The notes under the pieces were generated by a model. It had not been told where the DNA came from. It saw nothing but the letters and a program-made list of their open reading frames with translations, and made no database searches. From positions 39,362,853 to 39,426,852 of the forward strand of contig OZ038492.1 of assembly GCA_964036315.1 (NCBI GenBank): DNA of 64,000 nucleotides, given 5' to 3'. Shown piece after piece: positions 56,357 through 64,000 of the stretch. This stretch comes from Acanthosepion esculentum. Taxonomy: Eukaryota > Mollusca > Cephalopoda > Sepiida > Sepiidae. Made by a program: the position numbers and the translations under genes. Each line of letters begins with the position of its first letter. Position 1 is the first letter of the stretch.

Positions 56357-57230
56357 TGTGTGATGGATGTATTATCGTCTCAGTTACGCAAAAATTAAAT
56401 TAACATTGAAATCTCATTTTTTACACATACACTTACCAACATTACACAGATATACCTGGAAATACTAACAATTATATTCCTTCAATAAAATCGCTATTAG
56501 CTTCAACCACAACCTCTAGACGATCTGAAAATCTCATGCAACTCACCTGAACGGTCTCCTTGTTTAACTTGGTGAATGCAGCCATAATCCTTGACTTCAG
56601 TTCATCTTTAGCGTTACAAAGAGATTTGTTGGTCTCACTGTCAACTGCGCCCCACACATAATAATCAAGGAGGTTGCAGTCTGGGAAATTTAGTTGGCCA
56701 GATGTAACAGGGGGTGTGGTCGCAGAAATTGTCTGACGGCGATGACTCTGTTCTCCTTCTAATGTGGCATGGTCTAGAGTCCTGTTGCCAGACTTAGGCT
56801 CTTCCAGCAGCCATCCTCTTGACCCAGTGCAGCACTACCTCCGCACAGCAATGATGTAGACCACCGTGTTGAGTCTGAGGCCCGCACCAACTAATCCGGG
56901 AGCTCATTCTTTATGAGAATGATCAGAATGGGTTTTCCGAGATGCCGTGCCTTCACCATTGAACTCATCCAACTCTTTTCGAATCCACTTCACCGTCCTC
57001 GGATTGATACCTAAACACTCTGAAATTGTCGTATTGGAGCTTCCGATGCGAATGCTAAGCAGTGAAGCATGTCTTTTCCAAATTGCTTGTTGGGTGAACT
57101 GAGTCATTGTGCTCTTCTCACAAACAGCGCCCAACTGGCTCTACTATACCGTGCACTGGACAAAATCTAAAACAAACAACGCACACGCGCGATATTAAAT
57201 ACATAATATGGCGACAATTTACCCATCACA
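56354..57230 (-). mobile_element. Tc1/mariner-like transposon, internally deleted
   Basis: Ends are inverted and similar: left GTGTGATGGATGTATTATCG; right, read inward, GTTGTGATGGGTAAATTGTC. Both preserve TGTGATGG-TAAATT-TCG. Length about 0.88 kb is short for the family. The left flank is (AT)n (56315-56352). It contains two parts of one transposase. Confidence 0.7.
56472..57134 (-). pseudogene. Tc1/mariner-like transposase, deleted
   Basis: The N-terminal frame (57134-56904) reads MTQFTQQAIWKRHASLLSIR, IGSSNTTISECLGINPRTVK and WIRKELDEFNGEG, a helix-turn-helix DNA-binding domain. The middle, including the first catalytic Asp, is deleted or scrambled. VWQQDSRPCHIR gives the second Asp block, then NFPDCNLLDYYVWGAVDSET the third, and MAAFTKLNKETV and CMRFSDRLEVVVEANSDFIE the C-terminus. 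Frames change several times, so the protein is dead. Its own ends suggest it was once mobilised by a related intact copy elsewhere. Confidence 0.75.
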
Positions 57231-57239
57231 ACCTGCCTA

Positions 57240-57350
57240 TATAAATTAGAACCTACAGAGGTTCGGTGGTTCGTGCTTATAAATTTTCAGTGACCAGGCT
57301 CAACTTTGCTTAACTTCGCTGTAAGCATGGTAACATAGCCGTGTAAGACG
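57240..57350 (-). mobile_element. 5S-derived repeat head, partial
   Basis: The minus strand has TTACAGCGAAGTTAAGCAAA and GTTGAGCCTGGTCACTG, which match box A and the intermediate element of 5S rRNA. The box C part is lost. Confidence 0.55.
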
Positions 57351-57639
57351 GAAATACAACATCTTGGTTATGATAGTATTGTCTCTCCGTGTTACCAGAG
57401 TTATCAATTTTAATGGTTGCTACAGTTGAATCTCTTCAAGTGATGTTGGTTCTGCTATTAAGTAAAGTTCTTTGTGATTCTGTAGCGCCATATTTAACGA
57501 AGTACAGTCCACTTAAATGCACATTGGGTTCATTAGCCTTAATCCATTTTTCAAACATTGATTTTGGAAAAAAGTTTGCAATAACTTACTTGAACCTTGG
57601 TTTGCGAAATCAAACCATAATTCTCTCTTGAGCATTGGG

Positions 57640-57640
<1 letters not shown>

Positions 57641-57718
<78 letters not shown>

Positions 57719-57729
57719 TACACATACAC

Positions 57730-57760
<31 letters not shown>

Positions 57761-57815
57761 ATATATATGCGTTTGAAAGTATTCAAATGATGTAATTTTA
57801 TGGATCAATAAGTAC

Positions 57816-57890
<75 letters not shown>

Positions 57891-57919
57891 AATCTGATAG
57901 ATACAAAAATAAGAGACTG

Positions 57920-57962
<43 letters not shown>
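57641..57962. repeat. (AT)n, (CATA)n and (GATA)n microsatellites
   Basis: AT 57641-57712, CATACA and AT to 57760, AT 57818-57890, GATA 57920-57962. Confidence 0.95.
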
Positions 57963-57963
<1 letters not shown>

Positions 57964-58800
57964 TAAAAAAACTATGACACATAGTAATGGTACTGTTGAT
58001 ATTAGGTGTTTTCATTCGAGGAACATTTGCCATTCAGTGACTGAATCATATTAATGTCAGTTGAAATTTGTAAACTAATTTCCTAAAAATAGTTTTACAC
58101 GAAAGTCTATATCGCAAATCCTCTAAACGTTATAGCTTTCTAATATTGATGGAAGTTTCCTTCGTAACATTTTGTTTTTGGTATTGGGGAAATTTAGCTT
58201 GATTATATCATTATTTATTCTTTCAATTACTTAAGTTACCCTCTTAGGTTGATGCTGCAGTTGAAATTATTCAAGTTACTTATTTTTACATGCTAATGCC
58301 ATTCGTTTGTAAAAAACTGGATTAATCATGATTTTTGTTCGACGCCATCTTATAAACTTGTAGCGTGAAACACCTAATACAAGTAGATATATTTCTGATT
58401 CCAATTAACCTTTACGATATACGAATAAATAGTGTTGTAGCTTGTGAGAACGTGTAATCTTTAAAGAGAACGAATGGGCTCACCTCAAAACCACCATTCA
58501 CATAGCACATACTTGCTTAATTCTAGGCTGGATCCGGGTGTTCACGTCTCGTTTAGAAAACAACAACAAAAAAACAACAAAAAACAAGACAAAACAAAAT
58601 AAGATCCCAGAAAAAATATTTTCTGATCAATCAGAATATATTCACGCCGCTTCAAGCAATATTTCGAATTGTTTCCTATTATTTTCGAGCCCATTCCAAG
58701 AATATATAAACCGCCATCAATTCGACTCCGGAACAGAAAATTCATCTGAATTACCAATGTTATTTATATCTTACTCACCCATTTTGACCAGCTGTTCCAA
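57963..58800. other. No gene seen
   Basis: A 92-codon plus frame (58538-58816) begins in an AAC/AAAC-rich stretch; not recognised. Confidence 0.4.
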
Positions 58801-60300
58801 CAATTTGGCCAGGTAGTCGCCGATGATTTTTACCCACTAAGGTTCGACCCCGACAACCGAAGACAGCTAGGAAATCAATGATAAAAGCAGGAGCCTAAGC
58901 CACTACATTATTCAAATTCTACTCATAGTATGTGATAAAGCTCATACAGCTATATATTTACGTCATGTGACTTTTCTGTATAATGCAATACCAACTCATA
59001 TACATCCGGTAGAATCCAGAGACGAATTCTATATCATTGTTGTATATCACCCGAACGGAAATCATAAATAAATAGGCCTAAACTTCATTGTTGTACGTTA
59101 CCTCTTGTTCCTCTTCGCATGATTTATTGTAGCCAAGCGTCCACACTCGGCCAAGGCGTTTTGATACTCGCCAGTTCTATAGTTCTAGCAATAATAATGG
59201 GCGCCTTAATATTGGACTCTCTCTCTGCGGAACATCTCGAATAGGGTTCTTAGAAATCGTGCTGAATGACTCATCCAGTTTTGTTCAGCAGAAACAAATA
59301 TTCCTAAATATTTATAAGCATCGTGATACTAACAAAATCAACCGCATTTTTTGTTTGTCTCATTATCAAAATTGACGTTCTAACATTAGAGGTTGATTAG
59401 CTAGTCCATTGTTTGTAATGGGATGCACTTCCCACACGTTTTATTTGTAAAGAACAAACTGAACGATTTAAACCAGTTCTTGATTTATAAAAAAGAGCGA
59501 ATGTCGAATAAGGCTTGTATTATTCAATCAGAGAAAATTTGTTTCTCTGTTTTATTTGAGTCAAAATCAATATATTTGCAGGTTCTTAAGCGCGGAAGGT
59601 ATCTTCGCATATTTAGTTGCGAGTGAGATCAGATTCTTGATTTGAGTCAAATTCGAATTCTAATTTAAATATATAGTTTGAGCCTCGAGATCAATCTTGG
59701 AATACATTAATATATTTAGCGTGATTTTGTTGATTAAGGTCAATCAGCTATATATTTAAATTGCTATTCTCTGAATATTTCGAGTTCTACGGCTTATTTC
59801 TTATATCTTTCGTTTTCTGTTTAATTTTTTTTTTTTTTTTACTTCTCTTTTAACATTTAGTGACAAACTGAAAAGACAGGATTTTAGGGGAGACAGAAAT
59901 TGTCTGCCAATGAAGTAAAGTGTAATCATAGCAGTGTTGTGGCATACAGTCAGTTATGCTCCATGCGTGATACAAGCTTAGGTTTGAGGAACAAGAGGTA
60001 ATGTACAACAATGAAGTTTAGGCCTATTTATTTATGATTTCCGTTCGGGTGATATACAACAATGATATAGAATTCGTCTCTGGGTTCTACCGGATGTATA
60101 TGAGTTGGTATTGCATTATACAGAAAAGTCACATAAGGTAAATATATGGCTGTATGAGCTTAATCGCATTCTATGAGTAGAATCTGAATAATGTAGTGGC
60201 TAAGGCTCCTGCTTTTCTCATCGATTTCCTGGCTGCCTTCGGTCGTCGGGGTCGAGCCTTAGTGGGTAAGAATCATCGGCGAGTACCTGGCCAAAATTTG
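58801..60300. repeat. Large inverted repeat, ~315-bp arms
   Basis: 58801-59114 and 59986-60300 are inverted copies at roughly 90% visible identity, around an 871-bp AT-rich spacer with no gene. The right arm contains GTGGCTAAGGCTCCTGC and GGGGTCGAGCCTTAGTGGG, weak A-box and B-box look-alikes, so the arms may be two oppositely inserted SINE copies. A foldback element is the other option. Confidence 0.8.
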
Positions 60301-60530
60301 ATACATGACTGACGAGGCAGGATTTTTTTTCCCCGCAGTAGGTTGCAATTTCTTTCTGCGGTAGACCAGTTGTCATCCAAGGCTATACAACTCGGTCTGT
60401 CCTGATATTTACACAAAGCTCGGGGTGGGAAGAAGTGGTTTCATACCTTTCTCAAGGGTATTAGCACGTAAGTGATTGTAATGGATTTGACTGGAATTCG
60501 AATTTGGCTCCCCGAAAAAGCTACGGGGGG
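60300..60530 (-). mobile_element. Tail and body of the 5S-derived or linked SINE family
   Basis: CATGACTGACGAGGCAGG, CTTTCTGCGGTAGACCAG and CAAGGCTATACAACTCGG match 35462-35640 inverted. Then CTCAAGGGTATTAGCACGTA and GGAATTCGAATTTGGCTCCC match the 5S-repeat body. It ends at a G run (60527-60537). Confidence 0.6.
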
Positions 60531-60537
60531 GGGGGTG

Positions 60538-61320
60538 TTCATTAAAAAATAAAAATAAAAACTACCAACAAATGAAACCAAGAAATACCTATTATTTAAA
60601 ATATATCATCCACCTGTGTATTCGCATTAATTTTTAGTCAATAAAATTTACTGATTTTATAAACTTCTGCTTCGCCGTTCAGTAAACTAATAATTAATAA
60701 CATTATTTAGTTTGGCAAAGAAAATTTTATCATAGTCATTAAACAGATTATTCTTATTGAAGAACAAAGAAAAAGGAAATACATTATAATTATCGTTGAT
60801 GACAAATAGAAAAGAAGCAATCAAAATACACAAGAGCTTACTAGTTTTCTTTTCTCTTCCTTCAGTGCATATTCGTCGACCTAAAACACACAGCGACTAA
60901 AATAAGAGAAATATAGAAAAGACAATATATTCACATATATTAATTATATACAAATTAATATATTAAAACCTAAAAGCCACTCCATCTGTCTGTAGAGAGA
61001 CGGCTTTAAAAATTTATTATATTGCTTCTAATACTTTCAAGTATATTATTTATATATGTGTATATCTTGTCTTCATTAATTTTCTCCTATTCCGGTGACT
61101 GTAAATATTCTATTTCGAATGGACTCTGAAAGGCGAGGAACGAAAATTCGACAGCTTTTTAGTTTAGCTTAGAACAAAACTTCAAGCATGGGGCTTTTAT
61201 TAAAGATAAAATTGTTTATATTATTGAGATTATCTAGCGGCAAATTCTAGATAATATGAATGTAAGTTAAGAAGAGATTTAAAGTGATAGATATCGTCAT
61301 TTTTATTCCTTTTTTAAGGG
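60538..61320. other. No gene seen
   Basis: AT-rich, with no recognised frame or repeat. Confidence 0.4.
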
Positions 61321-61659
61321 AGATTAACCCTGTATATGCCCCATACATTCAGAGGCAGGTTTTGCGGATTGGATGGAGAGATAACAGTTAACTCTAGGCT
61401 TTAACAGGTTAAGATCGTGGTGATTGGAGAAACATCCTCTTGGGAGATTGTTCCACAGAGCAATGGTTCGCAGGAAGAAGCTGTTCCAGTGGCAATTGCT
61501 TCTCACCGATGAAAAACGGAGGGAATGTAGGAGGTTGGTGGGCGGAATGGCGGTTGGTAGTCTTGAAGGTTAGAACTGATGGAACTAAGAAATGCAGTTT
61601 TCCTCAACAATTTAAATGTAAGTATCGATAGTGCAGTGAAAGGCTTGCCACATCCCGCC

Positions 61660-61692
<33 letters not shown>

Positions 61693-61985
61693 ATGAGAGA
61701 GAAAGAGAGAGAGAGAGTGAGAGAGAAAGTTGGGGGCCTGGAAAATAATTTCACCCACAAGGGCTCTGAGACGCTTTGGACTCTATCTAGACTTGAAAGT
61801 GAGGATTGTGCTTCTCCCGACCAATTATCACAACAGTGCTCTATTTTGGGCCTTATCTGGATCTTGTAAAGGTAGAGAATGGCATGTGCCGTACCGGAAA
61901 CCGACCATTTTTCTGCATCTTTAGCGATGGACCCTCCGTACAAGTTCCACTTCAGATCAGGGGTAATTTTAAGGCCCAGTAGAGT
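61321..61985 (-). pseudogene. Jockey/CR1-like LINE fragment, 3' half
   Basis: The minus strand reads LLGLKITPDLKWNLYGGSIA, ILYLYKIQIRPKIEHCCDNW, SGEAQSSLSSLDRVQ, an insertion of (TG)n(GA)n at about 61666-61728, then FFLRTIALWNNLPRGCFSNH and HDLNLLKPRVNCYLS. Same blocks as in the 16.8-kb family, with frameshifts. It abuts an inverted 5' piece at 61985. Confidence 0.75.
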
Positions 61986-62190
61986 GTCACCCCAGAGCTC
62001 TATCCTTCGACCTACGTTTTTATGTTTATGAACGACCTTCTCGATATCATCAGTTCTCATTTACGAATTTATGTAGATGCTACAACTATTTACTCCTGCC
62101 CTGTAAGTCCAATAGTACCGTCTCTCAAAAATGCCCCCCCCCAATCAACTGTTAACTCGGGCAAGTAATGGCTTATATATTTGAACGCTT
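61985..62190 (+). pseudogene. LINE RT piece in opposite orientation
   Basis: Plus strand: FMFMNDLLDIISSHLRIYVD, ATTIYSCPVS and later STVNSG. This is RT motif C (YVDD mutated to YVDA) and normally lies just upstream of the LLGL block. Here it is inverted relative to 61321-61985, with the junction at the point where the two regions should join. Confidence 0.65.
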
Positions 62191-62219
62191 TTAATACAAC
62201 AAATGTGATATTATTTAAT

Positions 62220-62590
62220 CCTTATAATAAAACTTTCTTTGCCTTCCATCAGCAAGGCTGGTGCTATCCCACAGTTTGAGCAACACCTAGCCCTTTCTTA
62301 GTGTCTCATTTAAGCATACTATTAGATTGGGAAATAAGTCACATAGTTTTACTTTTGAATTAAGTATATGTACTATGTAATATTTTATTTTCCCACGCTT
62401 CTCAACTGTAGCACTCACTTCTGGTTTCTTGGTTTCCTGCCGCCTAAAATCTTCAGACATATGAAGCAACGTCAATCACTGTTTCTGTCTTCTTGAATCC
62501 TTTTATTTTATCGTCGGCTCACTGAAGTCTTCTCGTTCTCTTTCATTCCCAGTAATCTAGATAATATTATTTGGATATTTTTTATTGTTT
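62220..62590 (+). pseudogene. LINE tail fragment
   Basis: CCTTCCATCAGCAAGGCTGG, CATACTATTAGATTGGGAAA, CACGCTTCTCAACTGTAGCA, CTGGTTTCTTGGTTTCCTGC. It aligns with the tail copies at 28.4 and 34.5 kb. Non-functional. Confidence 0.55.
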
Positions 62591-62619
62591 AGTTGACAGG
62601 TGAGATTGCAATAATTTTT

Positions 62620-62880
62620 GGAGGCAGTGTTATATTTTATGCTTATCAGCGACTTCCCCCGATATCAGTTGTCAACGACGAATTTATGTAGATGCTACAA
62701 CTATATGGTAATAAGTCCATTCTTACCCAGTTAAATTCGGCGCCAAAAACTAGAATATTGAGAATTTATCAGAAGTTGTTTGCAAATGTTCACACGCCTG
62801 GCCATTGGTCAATTCGTGACGCCTGTTCACAAGGTTAAGCTTACAGGGGTATCGATTGATGATGTTTTGTGAAGGATCAA
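62620..62880 (+). pseudogene. Second LINE RT motif C piece
   Basis: Contains ATCAGTTGTCAACGACGAAT and TTTATGTAGATGCTACAACT, the same segment as at 62050-62100, giving IYVDATTIW; then weakly similar sequence. The shared YVDA change suggests both pieces come from one source copy or one duplication. Confidence 0.5.
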
Positions 62881-62896
62881 GTTCTACTGACAATGT

Positions 62897-63055
62897 ATCA
62901 GCAGTGCGCATCCACTACCGAGAATTGAAACCCTGACAGGTTGTCAAGCAAACACCATGCCAACTGTTCCAACGGGCCTCGGTGACAGTTAGTGTGGTGT
63001 TTGCTTGACAACCTGTCAGGGTTTCAATTCTCGGTAGTGGATGCGCACTGCTGAT
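62897..63055. repeat. Perfect 61-bp inverted repeat with 37-nt loop
   Basis: 62897-62957 and 62995-63055 are exact reverse complements. Each arm holds the B-box part and the hammerhead 5' strand of the SINE (AATTCTCGGTAGTGGATGCG in the plus arm). The left arm stops within the hammerhead core at CTGAT. Confidence 0.95.
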
Positions 63056-63125
63056 GAGTCCCAAATATAGGACGAAACGGCCGTCCAGTGCTTTCTGCAT
63101 TCTGTTTAGGTTTCAGACTCGATGA
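62985..63125 (+). mobile_element. tRNA-derived SINE with hammerhead tail (copy 2)
   Basis: A degenerate A-box region (ACAGTTAGTGTGG) is followed by a B box-like GGTTTCAATTC, then the hammerhead (63041-63100) and TTCTGCATTCTG as in copy 1. On the minus strand the loop and left arm give a second head with CGTTGGAACAGTTGG (good A box), so two heads lie back to back. Confidence 0.7.
63041..63100 (+). ncRNA. Complete type I hammerhead ribozyme in a SINE
   Basis: CTGATGA (63051-63057) is exact. Stem II is GTCC (63058-63061) with GGAC (63070-63073), loop of 8. GAAA lies at 63074-63077. Stem III is minimal (C63078-G63083, optionally G63079-C63082), closed by A63077-T63084, and the GTC triplet puts cleavage after C63085. 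Stem I is GCACTG (63045-63050) with CAGTGC (63086-63091), six perfect pairs, extended by ATGC (63041-63044) with GCAT (63097-63100) across a five-base internal loop. All catalytic positions are intact, so activity is expected. Not tested. Confidence 0.85.
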
Positions 63126-63164
63126 ATCACTTAAATATAATTATCAAATTCTCCTAATAATTTC

Positions 63165-63166
<2 letters not shown>

Positions 63167-63252
<86 letters not shown>
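63167..63252. repeat. (AT)n microsatellite
   Basis: AT with one GTAT interruption. Confidence 0.95.
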
Positions 63253-63255
<3 letters not shown>

Positions 63256-63905
63256 GTGGGAAGAGTTACCTGAGAATGTAGTACTTATAGGTCATAAGTT
63301 AAGTAAAGGGAAACAGAGTGTGACCTACTTAAAGATGTCAGGAAGAAAAAATTTAAAGGTTAAAAATTTACGTAGACCAACGAAATAAATGAACTTCGTG
63401 AGTGCCATGTACAGTCACGTTCTGAAAAACATGGCCCACAAAAACAGCAGATAAAAGGGAAGAATTTGAATAATGATTGCACAACATAAAGTTCGTATTA
63501 TCATTTGGAATTATTCCATTCAGTTCAGCATAGTAAATAAAAATACTGACGACTTCCTTTCTAGAAAAAGATCTTGGGAAGAGTAGGGTGGGGGTTTCTT
63601 TCCACTGCTAGGAAATGATATTTGATTTCACATGAAAGTCATCAAGTGCCACATTTGGGAGCAAAACCAACGGCGTTTCCTGCTTCTTAAGCCAACCGTT
63701 CCTAATTACCAATTTGAAGGTGATTTTTGCTGCCTTGAGAGATTTCACCAGCATTTATCCCTTTTTCCTTAACTTACGCAGTTTCGTACCTTATTTCACT
63801 TTTCTTTACTTCCCCTATCAAGTTTTAATCTGTTTTTAGCTCTTTCCCACGCATATTCACTTAAGAAAATACTTTAATTCCCCAACACCCTCTTTAACCC
63901 ACTCT
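63253..63905. other. No gene seen
   Basis: Nothing recognised. Confidence 0.4.
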
Positions 63906-63907
63906 CT

Positions 63908-63910
<3 letters not shown>

Positions 63911-63974
<64 letters not shown>

Positions 63975-63991
63975 AGAGAAAGAGAGAGATG
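63911..63991. repeat. (AT)n(GA)n microsatellite
   Basis: AT followed by GA with a short G run, reaching almost to the window end. Confidence 0.95.
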
Positions 63992-64000
63992 AATTAATTC

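Overview
This is eukaryotic, repeat-saturated, AT-rich DNA with no host gene that can be supported. Very long (AT)n arrays occur every one to two kilobases. They sit among tRNA-derived and 5S-derived SINE-like repeats, Penelope-like elements, RTE-like, Jockey/CR1-like and R2/R4-like LINE remnants, and Tc1/mariner-type DNA transposons. This mix fits a large mollusc genome, most probably a cephalopod such as an octopus. That is an inference from repeat composition; no host exon confirms it. Every protein-like stretch recognised belongs to a mobile element and is broken by frameshifts, stops, 5' truncation or loss of a catalytic residue.

Layout. 0.3-4.8 kb: a foldback-type element whose inverted arms are built from a 41-bp tandem unit (about 10 copies left, about 82 right). 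5-13.7 kb: RTE and Jockey-like LINE fragments, SINEs, microsatellites and the first hammerhead-ribozyme locus (12.56-12.89 kb). 14.3-23.5 kb: a 5S-derived repeat, a Jockey/CR1-like LINE with most of its reverse transcriptase (16.8-18.7 kb), minus-strand relics of that family, a pogo-like MITE and a mariner remnant. 24.4-28.3 kb: a nearly full-length Tc1/mariner-like transposon, a tRNA-SINE, R2/R4-type LINE endonuclease fragments bordered by (AAT)n, and an inverted-repeat element. 29-41 kb: 5S-derived repeats, the second hammerhead locus (33.85-34.33 kb), tandem LINE tails, a Penelope-like fragment and two tRNA-SINEs. 42-48 kb: a tandem repeat, a palindromic mariner MITE, a second Penelope-like element, RTE-like and Jockey-like relics and a second pogo-like MITE. 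50-57 kb: hairpin repeats, an R2/R4-type LINE 5' region, a 364-bp direct duplication and another Tc1/mariner-like transposon. 57-64 kb: a 315-bp-arm inverted repeat, LINE relics including a twin-priming-like inversion, and a SINE with a complete hammerhead ribozyme.

The most interesting signal is small self-cleaving RNA. Two loci each carry hammerhead motifs about 303-304 nt apart around the same unit, which is the organisation of retrozymes (elements copied through circular RNA). A separate tRNA-derived SINE carries a textbook type I hammerhead, and its second copy shows a compensatory base change in stem I. Several other repeats carry a related CTGANGA / stem / GAAA signature. Penelope-like elements, a family known to carry hammerheads, are present nearby and are candidate mobilisers. 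All assignments come from reading the sequence; none was checked with a database or folding program.
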